Positions 8,677 to 17,176 of a stretch of DNA of 64,000 nucleotides are shown piece after piece. Each line of letters starts with the position of its first letter. Within the stretch, counting starts at the first letter, position 1. The notes beneath the pieces are model-generated. The model did no database searches and was not told the DNA's origin. It saw only the letters and a program-made list of their open reading frames with translations. The stretch is taken from the NCBI RefSeq assembly GCF_004682055.1, contig NZ_QUZU01000002.1:186001-250000 (forward strand), in the 5' to 3' direction. The position numbers were made by a program, and so were the translations under genes. This DNA comes from Pseudomonas kairouanensis. Lineage in GTDB: Bacteria; Pseudomonadota; Gammaproteobacteria; Pseudomonadales; Pseudomonadaceae.

Positions 8677-9528
8677 ATGAAGATGCGACGACTCTTGGGC
8701 GCAGCTGCCACTCTGGTAGTTGCGATGAGCTCCACACTGGCCAGCGCCGACAGCAAGACCCTGAGCATCGGCTACGTAGACGGCTGGTCCGACAGCGTGG
8801 CCACCACCCACGTAGCGGCAGAGGTGATCAAACAAAAGCTCGGTTATGACGTCAAGCTGCAAGCGGTCGCCACCGGGATCATGTGGCAAGGCGTGGCCAC
8901 CGGCAAACTCGATGCCATGCTCTCGGCCTGGCTGCCCGTGACCCACGGCGAATACTGGACCAAGAACAAAGACAAGGTGGTCGACTACGGCCCCAACTTC
9001 AAGGATGCGAAAATCGGCCTGATCGTGCCGGAGTACGTCAAGGCCAAGTCCATCGAAGACCTCAAGACCGACACCACCTTCAAGAACAAGATCGTCGGCA
9101 TCGACGCAGGTTCTGGCGTAATGCTCAAGACCGACGAAGCCATCAAGGCCTATGGCCTGGACTACAAGCTGCAAGCCAGCTCGGGCGCTGCGATGATCGC
9201 CGAACTGACCCGCGCCGAAGACAAGCAGGAGTCGATTGCGGTCACCGGTTGGGTGCCACACTGGATGTTCGCCAAGTGGAAGCTGCGCTTCCTGGACGAT
9301 CCAAAAGGGATTTATGGTGCTGCTGAAACCGTCAACAGCATCGGCAGCAAGGGCCTGGAGAAGAAAGCGCCGGAAGTCGCGGCCTTCCTGAAGAAATTCC
9401 AGTGGGCCTCCAAGGATGAAATCGGCGAAGTCATGCTCGCCATCCAGGAAGGCGCCAAGCCTGATGCAGCAGCCAAGGATTGGGTGGCCAAGCACCCTGA
9501 GCGCGTAGCTGAGTGGACCGCTAAATAA
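8677..9528 (+). CDS. betX: Orphan glycine betaine-binding protein, BetX type
   Basis: A 283-residue periplasmic substrate-binding protein of the OpuAC family. The signal peptide is MKMRRLLGAAATLVVAMSSTLASA. Trp-containing segments that line the quaternary-amine cage are present (DGWSDS, GIMWQG, SAWLPVTHGEYW, VTGWVPHWMF). No permease or ATPase genes flank it. From established work, Pseudomonas BetX is such an orphan, delivering betaine to the CbcWV core transporter encoded elsewhere. Its position next to yjcH-actP also matches my recollection of the P. aeruginosa betX locus. ATG 8677 is chosen because GGGGA lies about 7 nt upstream and the signal peptide begins there, not at 8629. Confidence 0.85.
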   Translation: MKMRRLLGAAATLVVAMSSTLASADSKTLSIGYVDGWSDSVATTHVAAEVIKQKLGYDVKLQAVATGIMWQGVATGKLDAMLSAWLPVTHGEYWTKNKDKVVDYGPNFKDAKIGLIVPEYVKAKSIEDLKTDTTFKNKIVGIDAGSGVMLKTDEAIKAYGLDYKLQASSGAAMIAELTRAEDKQESIAVTGWVPHWMFAKWKLRFLDDPKGIYGAAETVNSIGSKGLEKKAPEVAAFLKKFQWASKDEIGEVMLAIQEGAKPDAAAKDWVAKHPERVAEWTAK

Positions 9529-9546
9529 CATTCACTGATATACCCC

Positions 9547-9650
9547 TGTGGGAGGGGCGGTGCGACGGTTCGACTTGCTCCCGATAGCAGTGTGACAGTC
9601 AGTACCTCTGTGACTGATACACCGCTATCGGGAGCAAGCCCCCTCCCACA
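9547..9650. repeat. REPIN, GGAGGGGGCTTGCTCCCG type, one variant arm
   Basis: The right arm is canonical (CTATCGGGAGCAAGCCCCCT). The left arm is interrupted: after TGTGGGAGGGG comes an extra stretch containing CGGTGCGACGGTTCGA before CTTGCTCCCGATAG. It lies downstream of betX. Confidence 0.8.
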
Positions 9651-9708
9651 TTGATTTCACCCTCTGCAAATCCTCCTGCGTCCTCACAATCCCTCGCTAC
9701 ACTCGATC

Positions 9709-9727
9709 TAAGACTAAGGTCGTCTGG
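9709..9727 (+). promoter_or_regulatory. Candidate activator site upstream of yjcH-actP
   Basis: TAAGACTAAGGTCGTCTGG contains the inverted repeat AGAC-N7-GTCT and lies 74-92 bp before the yjcH start. In Pseudomonas, actP and acs are activated by the CrbS/CrbR (MxtR/ErdR) system, so a CrbR site is a reasonable guess; I have not matched it to a published motif. Confidence 0.45.
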
Positions 9728-9800
9728 AACCTCTACGGCAGCCGCATACAGTGGATACGTTCCAAAATAATAAAAAAGCTGTGCTGCGAGGATAAAAACA

Positions 9801-10112
9801 ATGAACGACAGCATTTACCTCTCGATTCAAAACAGCCCGCGCTTCAAGGAGCTGGTAAGGAAAAGGGAACGGTTCGCCTGGATTCTCTCGGCGATCATGC
9901 TAGGGCTTTACTCCGCTTTCATCCTGTTGATCGCCTACGGGCCACAAGTGCTGGGGGCCAAGCTCAGCCCCGGTTCCTCGATTACCTGGGGCATTCCCCT
10001 GGGCGTCGGACTGATTGTGTCCGCCTTCATCCTGACCGGCATCTACGTGCGCCGGGCCAATGGCGAATTTGACGACCTGAACAATGCGATTCTCAAGGAG
10101 GCTGCGCAATGA
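9801..10112 (+). CDS. yjcH: DUF485 membrane protein, YjcH
   Basis: A 103-residue protein with two hydrophobic helices ([20 protein letters not shown] and [20 protein letters not shown]). It belongs to DUF485, which almost always precedes an acetate/cation symporter gene. Its stop overlaps the actP start (ATGA at 10109-10112), so translation is coupled. GAGG stands about 10 nt before the ATG. Its function is unknown; it is presumed to assist ActP. Confidence 0.92.
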   Translation: MNDSIYLSIQNSPRFKELVRKRERFAWILSAIMLGLYSAFILLIAYGPQVLGAKLSPGSSITWGIPLGVGLIVSAFILTGIYVRRANGEFDDLNNAILKEAAQ

Positions 10113-11767
10113 TCGGTCGTCTACTGGCACTACTCGGCGCTTCGTTCTTTGCCCCGGCCCTCTGGGCGGCGGATGCATTGACCGGCGAAGTGCACAAACA
10201 ACCCCTGAACGTATCGGCCATCGTGATGTTTGTCGCGTTTGTCGGTGCCACCTTGTGCATCACCTACTGGGCGTCCAAGCGCAACAAATCGGCAGCCGAC
10301 TACTATGCGGCCGGCGGCAAGATCACCGGTTTCCAGAACGGTCTGGCGATTGCGGGCGATTACATGTCGGCGGCGTCCTTCCTGGGGATTTCCGCGCTGG
10401 TGTATACCTCTGGTTATGACGGCCTGATCTACTCGATCGGCTTCCTGGTGGGCTGGCCGATCATTCTGTTCCTGATCGCCGAGCGCCTGCGTAACCTGGG
10501 CAAATACACCTTTGCCGATGTGGCGTCGTACCGCCTTGGGCAAACCCAGATCCGCAGCCTGTCGGCCTGTGGCTCGCTGGTGGTGGTGGCGTTCTACTTG
10601 ATTGCGCAGATGGTTGGTGCGGGCAAGCTGATTCAGTTGCTGTTCGGCCTGGACTACCACGTTGCGGTGATCCTGGTAGGTATCCTGATGTGCCTGTACG
10701 TGCTGTTCGGCGGCATGTTGGCGACCACGTGGGTGCAGATCATCAAGGCAGTGTTGCTGCTGTCCGGTGCTTCGTTCATGGCGCTGATGGTGATGAAGCA
10801 CGTCAACTTCGACTTCAACGCATTGTTCTCCGAGGCGATCAAGGTTCACCCGAAAGGCGAGGCGATCATGAGCCCCGGCGGCCTGGTGAAAGACCCGATT
10901 TCAGCATTCTCCCTCGGGCTTGCGCTGATGTTCGGTACCGCTGGCCTGCCGCATATCCTGATGCGCTTCTTCACCGTCAGCGATGCCAAAGAAGCGCGCA
11001 AGAGCGTGTTCTACGCAACAGGCTTCATCGGCTACTTCTACATCCTCACCTTTATCATCGGTTTTGGCGCGATCCTGCTGGTCAGCACCAACCCGGCGTT
11101 CAAGGATGCGGCAGGCGCCTTGCTCGGTGGTAACAACATGGCGGCGGTGCACCTGGCCAACGCGGTGGGCGGCAGCATCTTCCTGGGCTTCATCTCGGCC
11201 GTGGCCTTTGCCACCATCCTTGCGGTGGTTGCCGGTTTGACCCTGGCTGGTGCTTCGGCGGTGTCCCATGACCTGTATGCCAGCGTGATCAAGAAAGGCA
11301 AGGCCAACGATAAGGATGAGATTCGTGTATCGAAGATCACCACTATTGCCTTGGGCGTACTGGCGATCGGCCTGGGTATCCTGTTCGAAAGCCAGAACAT
11401 CGCGTTCATGGTTGGCCTGGCGTTCTCCATTGCCGCCAGCTGTAACTTCCCGGTGCTGCTGCTTTCCATGTACTGGAAAAACCTCACCACCCGTGGCGCC
11501 ATGATTGGCGGCTGGCTGGGCTTGGTCAGCGCCGTAGGCCTGATGATCCTTGGCCCGACCATCTGGGTCTCGATCCTGCACAATGAAAAAGCCATCTTCC
11601 CTTACGAGTACCCGGCGCTGTTCTCGATGATCATCGCGTTCGTCGGCATCTGGTTCTTCTCCATCACCGACAAGTCGGCGGCGGCAGAGAAAGAGCGTGC
11701 GCTGTACTTCCCGCAGTTTGTGCGTTCGCAGACTGGCCTGGGGGCGAGTGGGGCGGTTAATCACTAA
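10109..11767 (+). CDS. actP: Acetate/cation symporter ActP
   Basis: A 552-residue sodium:solute symporter family protein that takes up acetate and other short-chain monocarboxylates across the inner membrane. The cleavable-looking leader is [21 protein letters not shown] core of about 13 membrane helices follows, with family motifs [39 protein letters not shown] and [20 protein letters not shown]. Full length for ActP. It is the second gene of the yjcH-actP operon and is followed by a strong terminator. Confidence 0.95.
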   Translation: MIGRLLALLGASFFAPALWAADALTGEVHKQPLNVSAIVMFVAFVGATLCITYWASKRNKSAADYYAAGGKITGFQNGLAIAGDYMSAASFLGISALVYTSGYDGLIYSIGFLVGWPIILFLIAERLRNLGKYTFADVASYRLGQTQIRSLSACGSLVVVAFYLIAQMVGAGKLIQLLFGLDYHVAVILVGILMCLYVLFGGMLATTWVQIIKAVLLLSGASFMALMVMKHVNFDFNALFSEAIKVHPKGEAIMSPGGLVKDPISAFSLGLALMFGTAGLPHILMRFFTVSDAKEARKSVFYATGFIGYFYILTFIIGFGAILLVSTNPAFKDAAGALLGGNNMAAVHLANAVGGSIFLGFISAVAFATILAVVAGLTLAGASAVSHDLYASVIKKGKANDKDEIRVSKITTIALGVLAIGLGILFESQNIAFMVGLAFSIAASCNFPVLLLSMYWKNLTTRGAMIGGWLGLVSAVGLMILGPTIWVSILHNEKAIFPYEYPALFSMIIAFVGIWFFSITDKSAAAEKERALYFPQFVRSQTGLGASGAVNH

Positions 11768-11787
11768 GGTTGTCGCTGGATAAGAAA

Positions 11788-11818
11788 TGCCCCGGTCGAA
11801 AGGCCGGGGTATTTTTTT
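11788..11818 (+). terminator. Intrinsic terminator of yjcH-actP
   Basis: Stem CCCCGG / CCGGGG at 11790-11809 followed by a run of T residues. Confidence 0.88.
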
Positions 11819-11848
11819 GCCTGAAGGTTTTGGGGTGGCTGGTCTATT

Positions 11849-11936
11849 GCTATCGGGGGCAAGCCCCCTCCCACAGTTAACCGAGTGCATCGGTTGGAAT
11901 GCAGTCTAATGTGGGAGGGGACTTGCCCCCGATAGC
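11849..11936. repeat. REPIN, GGAGGGGGCTTGCCCCCG type
   Basis: Inverted cores GCTATCGGGGGCAAGCCCCC and GGGGACTTGCCCCCGATAGC, with a variable centre, between the actP and gltA terminators. Confidence 0.87.
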
Positions 11937-11973
11937 GTCAGTTCAGGCAAAACAGTTTCCCGAATCCTGCACA

Positions 11974-12005
11974 AATAAAAACGGCCTCCACTAAGGGAGG
12001 CCGTT
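11974..12005 (-). terminator. Intrinsic terminator of gltA
   Basis: Stem AACGGCCTCC / GGAGGCCGTT at 11980-12005. Read on the - strand it is followed by a T-rich run. Confidence 0.9.
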
Positions 12006-12031
12006 CTCAGTACAACCAAGTAGCTAAAGGC

Positions 12032-13321
12032 TTACTTGCGATCTTCCAGCTTGGTAATGTCACGCGACTCGTAGCCGGTGTACAGCTGGCGCGGGCGGCC
12101 GATCTTGTACGGGCTGGAGAGCATTTCTTTCCAGTGGGAGATCCAGCCCACGGTCCGCGCCAGGGCGAAGATCACGGTGAACATGCTGGTTGGAATGCCG
12201 ATCGCCTTGAGGATGATCCCCGAGTAGAAGTCGACGTTCGGGTACAGCGAGCGCTCGATGAAGTACGGGTCGGTCAGGGCGATCTCTTCCAGGCGCATGG
12301 CCAGTTCGAGTTGCGGATCGTTCTTGATGCCCAGTTCCTTCAACACTTCGTCGCAGGTCTTCTTCATGACGGTGGCGCGCGGGTCGCGGTTCTTGTAGAC
12401 CCGGTGACCGAAGCCCATCAACTTGAACGGATCGTTCTTGTCCTTGGCCTTGGCAATGAACTTGTCGATGTTGGACACATCGCCGATTTCATCGAGCATG
12501 GTCAATACGGCTTCGTTCGCACCGCCGTGGGCAGGGCCCCACAGTGCAGCGATACCGGCGGCGATACAGGCGAACGGGTTGGCACCCGAAGAGCCTGCCA
12601 GACGTACGGTAGAGGTAGAGGCGTTCTGTTCGTGGTCGGCGTGGAGGATGAAGATCTTGTCCATCGCGGCGGCCAGCACCGGGCTGATCGGTTTGATCTC
12701 GCACGGGGTGTTGAACATCATGTGCAGGAAGTTTTCCGCGTACGTCAGGTCGTTGCGCGGGTACATCATGGGTTGGCCCATGGAGTACTTGTAAACCATT
12801 GCGGCCAGGGTCGGCATCTTGGCAACCAGGCGGATCGCGGAGATTTCGCGATGCTGCGGGTTATTGATGTCGAGGGAGTCGTGATAGAAGGCTGACAGGG
12901 CGCCGACTACACCGCACATGACGGCCATTGGGTGGGCGTCGCGACGGAAGCCGTTGAAGAAGGTCTTCAACTGCTCGTGAACCATGGTGTGGTTCTTCAC
13001 GGTGCTGACGAACTGGGCTTTTTGCTCGGCTGTTGGCAATTCGCCATTTAGCAGCAGGTAGCAGGTTTCCAGGTAGTCCGATTGCTCGGCCAGTTGCTCG
13101 ATCGGGTAGCCGCGATGCAGCAAAATGCCATTATCACCATCGATGTAGGTGATCTTCGACTCGCAAGAGGCGGTCGACATGAAGCCTGGGTCGAATGTGA
13201 AACGGCCCGTGGCCGTCAGGCCCCGTACGTCGATAACATCGGGACCAACGGTGCCGGTTAAAATGGGCAGCTCGACGGGGGCTGCGCCCTCGATGATCAA
13301 CTGCGCTTTTTTGTCAGCCAT
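12032..13321 (-). CDS. gltA: Type II citrate synthase
   Basis: A 429-residue citrate synthase that condenses oxaloacetate and acetyl-CoA. Catalytic segments are present: [30 protein letters not shown] and [18 protein letters not shown]. The N-terminal beta-domain (residues about 1-60) marks the hexameric, NADH-sensitive gammaproteobacterial type. AGGAGG lies 7 nt before the ATG. It is a single gene, divergent from sdhC, with its own consensus-like promoter at 13380-13407 and its own terminator. Confidence 0.98.
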   Translation of the reverse strand: MADKKAQLIIEGAAPVELPILTGTVGPDVIDVRGLTATGRFTFDPGFMSTASCESKITYIDGDNGILLHRGYPIEQLAEQSDYLETCYLLLNGELPTAEQKAQFVSTVKNHTMVHEQLKTFFNGFRRDAHPMAVMCGVVGALSAFYHDSLDINNPQHREISAIRLVAKMPTLAAMVYKYSMGQPMMYPRNDLTYAENFLHMMFNTPCEIKPISPVLAAAMDKIFILHADHEQNASTSTVRLAGSSGANPFACIAAGIAALWGPAHGGANEAVLTMLDEIGDVSNIDKFIAKAKDKNDPFKLMGFGHRVYKNRDPRATVMKKTCDEVLKELGIKNDPQLELAMRLEEIALTDPYFIERSLYPNVDFYSGIILKAIGIPTSMFTVIFALARTVGWISHWKEMLSSPYKIGRPRQLYTGYESRDITKLEDRK

Positions 13322-13379
13322 GTGGCCTCCTATTTATGCTTCAAATCATCAGACAGACCCCCCACGCAGGGCCCGCACC

Positions 13380-13407
13380 ACTATAGTGAGATAAATTCAG
13401 ATGTCAA
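13380..13407 (-). promoter_or_regulatory. Sigma-70 promoter of gltA
   Basis: Reading the - strand: -35 TTGACA (13407-13402), 16-bp spacer, -10 TATAGT (13385-13380). The predicted start is about 50 nt upstream of the gltA ATG. Confidence 0.75.
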
Positions 13408-13521
13408 TTTGCCTAAAGTCTTGCCCCAGAAGGCTTTAACCGTACTTTTTCCTCGAAATTGACCGCCATTTACGCCTTTTATCTCGCCAGCGCAATCAGC
13501 TATTAGGGTGAGGTGAGCGCG

Positions 13522-13550
13522 TTGTCATTAGTAACCTAACTGTCTATACT
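13522..13550 (+). promoter_or_regulatory. Sigma-70 promoter of the sdh-suc operon
   Basis: -35 TTGTCA (13522-13527), 17-bp spacer, -10 TATACT (13545-13550). It leaves a leader of about 130 nt before sdhC. That leader contains CCCCAACAACTTTG, an A-rich stretch of the kind bound by Hfq/Crc (inference). Confidence 0.7.
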
Positions 13551-13685
13551 CGGCCACCGACCGCCAAGGGCTTTTGGGCTTGCTTTCATTGGGGGTCGCA
13601 CTCCCTGGGTGGTGCTTACCTGACCAGTGCACTCCCCAACAACTTTGCCCTGATTGTTAGGGGCTCTTCAGTGTGAAAAAAAGCC

Positions 13686-14060
13686 GTGAATAGCCAACGA
13701 CCTGTAAACCTAGACCTAAGGACCATCAAACTCCCCATCACCGGCGTTACGTCGTTCCTGCACCGTGTTTCCGGCATCATCCTCTTCCTGGGCTTGGGCA
13801 TCATGCTTTATGCATTGAGCAAATCCCTGGGTTCCGAGGAAGGATACGCCGAGGTGAAGGCATGCTTGACCAGCCCGCTGGCCAAGTTCGTAGCATGGGG
13901 CCTCCTGTCCGCTCTGCTGTATCACCTGGTTGCCGGTGTGCGCCACTTGATCATGGATGCGGGTATCGGTGAGACGCTCGAAGGCGGCCGCCTGGGCTCG
14001 AAAATCATCATCGCCATTTCCGTGGTGCTGATCGTTCTGGCAGGAGTTTGGATATGGTAA
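13686..14060 (+). CDS. sdhC: Succinate dehydrogenase cytochrome b556 subunit
   Basis: A 124-residue heme b/quinone-binding membrane anchor of complex II with three membrane helices. Signature N-terminus NSQRPVNLDLRTIKLPITGV; heme region SFLHRVSG and LYHLVAGVRHLIMD. The start is GTG at 13686, because the in-frame codon just upstream is a stop (TGA at 13674) and the Pseudomonas family starts here. No strong Shine-Dalgarno precedes it. First gene of sdhCDAB-sucAB-lpd-sucCD. Confidence 0.96.
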   Translation: MNSQRPVNLDLRTIKLPITGVTSFLHRVSGIILFLGLGIMLYALSKSLGSEEGYAEVKACLTSPLAKFVAWGLLSALLYHLVAGVRHLIMDAGIGETLEGGRLGSKIIIAISVVLIVLAGVWIW

Positions 14061-14422
14061 CCAGCGTTACGAACCTTTCGCGTTCGGGCCTCTATGACTG
14101 GATGGCACAACGTGTGTCTGCGGTCGTTCTCGCGGCTTATTTCATTTTCCTGATCGGATACCTCGTCGCAAATCCAGGCATCAGCTATGAGCAATGGCAT
14201 GGCCTGTTTTCCCACAATGCGATGCGAATCTTCAGTCTGCTGGCCCTTGTAGCCCTGGGCGCTCACGCCTGGGTTGGCATGTGGACCATCGCGACCGACT
14301 ACCTGACGCCGATGGCGCTGGGCAAGTCCGCGACTGCAGTACGTTTTCTCTTCCAGGCAGTCTGCGGCGTCGCGATGTTCGCTTACTTCGTCTGGGGTGT
14401 GCAGATTCTTTGGGGTATCTGA
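14054..14422 (+). CDS. sdhD: Succinate dehydrogenase membrane anchor
   Basis: A 122-residue three-helix membrane anchor of complex II. Segments SGLYDWMAQRVSAVVLAAY and ALGAHAWVGMWTIATDY carry the quinone/heme-site residues. ATG 14054 is chosen, with AGGAG 7 nt upstream; it overlaps sdhC by 7 bp, implying coupled translation. Confidence 0.95.
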   Translation: MVTSVTNLSRSGLYDWMAQRVSAVVLAAYFIFLIGYLVANPGISYEQWHGLFSHNAMRIFSLLALVALGAHAWVGMWTIATDYLTPMALGKSATAVRFLFQAVCGVAMFAYFVWGVQILWGI

Positions 14423-14425
14423 TTC

Positions 14426-16198
14426 ATGGCTAACATTCCAACTATTTCATTCGACGCCATCATTATTGGTGGCGGCGGTGCTGGTATGCGCGCTGCGCTG
14501 CAGCTGGCCCAGGGCGGTCACAAGACTGCCGTGATCACCAAGGTGTTCCCGACCCGTTCCCACACCGTTTCGGCCCAGGGTGGCATCACCTGCGCCATCG
14601 CGTCCGCCGACCCGAACGATGACTGGCGCTGGCACATGTACGATACCGTCAAGGGTTCCGACTATATCGGTGACCAGGACGCTATCGAATACATGTGTCA
14701 GGAAGGCCCGGCTGCGGTGTTCGAGCTGGACCACATGGGTCTGCCGTTCTCCCGTACCGAGCAAGGCCGTATCTACCAGCGTCCATTCGGCGGTCAGTCG
14801 AAGGATTACGGCAAGGGCGGGCAGGCTGCCCGTACCTGCGCTGCTTCCGACCGTACCGGTCACGCGCTGCTGCACACCCTCTACCAGGGCAACCTGAAAG
14901 CCGGTACCACGTTCCTGAACGAGTACTACGCTGTCGACCTGGTGAAGAACGCCCAAGGCGAATTCGTCGGCGTGATCGCTATCTGCATCGAAACCGGTGA
15001 AACCACCTACATCCGCGCCAAGGCCACCGTGCTGGCGACCGGCGGTGCAGGCCGTATCTACGCTTCGACCACCAACGCCCTGATCAACACTGGTGACGGC
15101 GTAGGCATGGCCTTGCGTGCTGGCGTACCGGTGCAAGACATCGAAATGTGGCAGTTCCACCCAACCGGTATCGCCGGCGCCGGTGTACTGGTTACCGAAG
15201 GCTGCCGTGGTGAAGGTGGTTACCTGATCAACAAGCATGGCGAGCGTTTCATGGAGCGTTATGCTCCGAACGCGAAAGACCTGGCCGGTCGTGACGTGGT
15301 TGCTCGTTCGATGGTTAAAGAGATCATCGCCGGCAACGGCTGTGGCCCGAACGGCGACCACGTTCTGCTCAAGCTCGATCACCTGGGCGAAGAAGTACTG
15401 CACAGCCGCCTGCCTGGTATCTGCGAGCTGTCCAAGACCTTTGCCCACGTTGACCCGGTGGTTGCTCCGGTTCCGGTTGTACCTACTTGCCACTATATGA
15501 TGGGCGGCGTGCCGACCAACATTCACGGCCAGGCGATCACCCAGAACGCCGAAGGCGAAGACGAGATCATCCACGGTCTGTTTGCAGTAGGTGAAGTGGC
15601 TTGCGTATCGGTCCACGGTGCCAACCGCCTGGGCGGCAACTCGCTGCTCGACCTGGTGGTATTCGGCCGTGCTGCTGGCCTGCACCTGGAAAAAGCGCTG
15701 ACCGACGGCATCGAATACGATGACGCCACCGACGCCAACATCGAAGCTGCCCTGGCACGTCTGAACGCTCTGAACGAGCGCACTGATGGCGAAGACGTGG
15801 CAACCCTGCGTCGCGAGCTGCAAAGCTGCATGCAGAACTACTTCGGTGTGTTCCGTACCGGCGAATACATGCAGAAGGGCATTGCCCAGCTGGCTGATCT
15901 GCGCAAGCGCATCGCCAACGTCAAGATCAACGATAAGAGCCAGGCGTTCAACACGGCTCGTATCGAAGCCCTTGAGCTGCAAAACCTGCTGGAAGTGGCT
16001 GAAGCGACGGCAATCGCCGCCGAGGTTCGTAAAGAATCCCGTGGTGCCCACGCCCGTGAAGACTTTGAAGACCGCGACGACGAAAACTGGTTGTGCCACA
16101 CCCTGTACTTCCCGGGTGACAAGCGCGTAACCAAGCGTGCCGTGAACTTCTCGCCGAAGACGGTTCCGACGTTTGAACCGAAGATTCGGACTTACTAA
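14426..16198 (+). CDS. sdhA: Succinate dehydrogenase flavoprotein subunit
   Basis: A 590-residue catalytic subunit that oxidises succinate to fumarate, with covalently bound FAD. Rossmann motif [17 protein letters not shown]-attachment region [13 protein letters not shown]; active-site [21 protein letters not shown]; substrate-binding [14 protein letters not shown]. Full length. It starts 3 nt after the sdhD stop. Confidence 0.98.
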   Translation: MANIPTISFDAIIIGGGGAGMRAALQLAQGGHKTAVITKVFPTRSHTVSAQGGITCAIASADPNDDWRWHMYDTVKGSDYIGDQDAIEYMCQEGPAAVFELDHMGLPFSRTEQGRIYQRPFGGQSKDYGKGGQAARTCAASDRTGHALLHTLYQGNLKAGTTFLNEYYAVDLVKNAQGEFVGVIAICIETGETTYIRAKATVLATGGAGRIYASTTNALINTGDGVGMALRAGVPVQDIEMWQFHPTGIAGAGVLVTEGCRGEGGYLINKHGERFMERYAPNAKDLAGRDVVARSMVKEIIAGNGCGPNGDHVLLKLDHLGEEVLHSRLPGICELSKTFAHVDPVVAPVPVVPTCHYMMGGVPTNIHGQAITQNAEGEDEIIHGLFAVGEVACVSVHGANRLGGNSLLDLVVFGRAAGLHLEKALTDGIEYDDATDANIEAALARLNALNERTDGEDVATLRRELQSCMQNYFGVFRTGEYMQKGIAQLADLRKRIANVKINDKSQAFNTARIEALELQNLLEVAEATAIAAEVRKESRGAHAREDFEDRDDENWLCHTLYFPGDKRVTKRAVNFSPKTVPTFEPKIRTY

Positions 16199-16209
16199 GG
16201 GTGGCTGCC

Positions 16210-16914
16210 ATGTTGAAAGTCAGTGTTTATCGCTACAACCCTGATCAGGACGCTGCGCCGTTCATGCAGGAATTCCAGGTCGATACCGGTGGTAAAGACC
16301 TGATGGTGCTGGATGTATTGGCACTGATCAAAGAGCAGGACGAAGGTTTCTCCTATCGTCGCTCTTGCCGTGAAGGTGTGTGCGGTTCCGACGGCATGAA
16401 CATCAACGGCAAAAACGGCCTGGCGTGCATCACGCCGCTGTCCGCCGTGGTTAAAGGCAACAAGCTGATCGTTCGTCCATTGCCAGGTTTGCCGGTTATC
16501 CGTGACCTGGTCGTCGATATGAGCATCTTCTACAAGCAATACGAGAAAGTTAAGCCGTTCCTGCAGAACGACACGCCGGCTCCGGCCATCGAACGTCTGC
16601 AGTCCCCGGAAGAGCGTGAGAAGCTTGACGGTCTGTACGAGTGCATCCTGTGCGCTTGCTGCTCGACCTCTTGCCCATCCTTCTGGTGGAACCCGGACAA
16701 GTTCCTGGGTCCAGCTGCCCTGCTGCAAGCGTACCGCTTCCTGGCAGACAGCCGTGACACCAAGACGTCCGAGCGTCTGGCTTCGCTGGATGACCCGTTC
16801 AGCGTATTCCGCTGCCGCGGGATCATGAACTGCGTCAACGTATGTCCCAAAGGCCTGAACCCGACTAAGGCCATTGGTCACATCCGTAACATGCTGCTGC
16901 AGAGCGGCGTGTAA
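16210..16914 (+). CDS. sdhB: Succinate dehydrogenase iron-sulfur subunit
   Basis: A 234-residue electron-transfer subunit. 2Fe-2S ligands SCREGVCGSDGMN...GLAC, then two cysteine clusters CILCACCSTSCPS and CRGIMNCVNVCPKG for the 4Fe-4S and 3Fe-4S centres. ATG 16210 is preferred (AAGG about 9 nt upstream) over the GTG at 16201. A hairpin with a short T-run follows the gene, before sucA. Confidence 0.97.
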   Translation: MLKVSVYRYNPDQDAAPFMQEFQVDTGGKDLMVLDVLALIKEQDEGFSYRRSCREGVCGSDGMNINGKNGLACITPLSAVVKGNKLIVRPLPGLPVIRDLVVDMSIFYKQYEKVKPFLQNDTPAPAIERLQSPEEREKLDGLYECILCACCSTSCPSFWWNPDKFLGPAALLQAYRFLADSRDTKTSERLASLDDPFSVFRCRGIMNCVNVCPKGLNPTKAIGHIRNMLLQSGV

Positions 16915-16955
16915 CTGACGTTGTAGTAAAGGCAGGACCGTTGTGCCCGTAAATG

Positions 16956-16990
16956 CTACGGCGCAGGCTTCAACCGGCGCCGTAGTTTTA
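16956..16990 (+). terminator. Terminator-like hairpin between sdhB and sucA
   Basis: Stem CTACGGCGC / GCGCCGTAG at 16956-16985, then TTTT. It may attenuate transcription into sucA or stabilise the sdh messenger 3' end. Confidence 0.65.
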
Positions 16991-17176
16991 ACTTGAGCAG
17001 CGACTTACAAAGCCGCAGCTCTTATTTTGAAGAAATGAGACAAGCAGGGGCATTCGGGTTGGTACCCGAACTATCAGCGTGATCCTAAGTGGCTTGTTTT
17101 GGTCGCTGCACTTGGCCTTTTGCAAGCAAACTCGGTGTTTTCGCCGGTGGTGTCCCCAAATCGAGGGTGACCAAGC
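16991..17176 (+). ncRNA. Structured sucA leader, candidate sucA-II RNA motif
   Basis: 186 nt between the sdhB hairpin and sucA. They contain a perfect hairpin TTCGGGT-TGGT-ACCCGAA at 17053-17070 and G-rich blocks running to the Shine-Dalgarno GAGG. A conserved sucA-II RNA motif is known from leaders of sucA in Pseudomonadales. Assignment here is by position only and has not been matched to a covariance model. Confidence 0.4.

Larger units (their letters stand above)
13322..13685. other. gltA/sdhC divergent regulatory gap
   Basis: 364 bp without a gene. It contains two back-to-back sigma-70 promoters (listed separately) about 115 bp apart, and the untranslated leader of sdhC. No other strong palindrome was recognised. 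Confidence 0.75.

Noticed and set aside
8071..9531. 486-codon - strand frame opposite betX
   Set aside because: The betX signal peptide and aromatic-cage motifs on + are convincing; this frame also crosses the divergent promoter gap.
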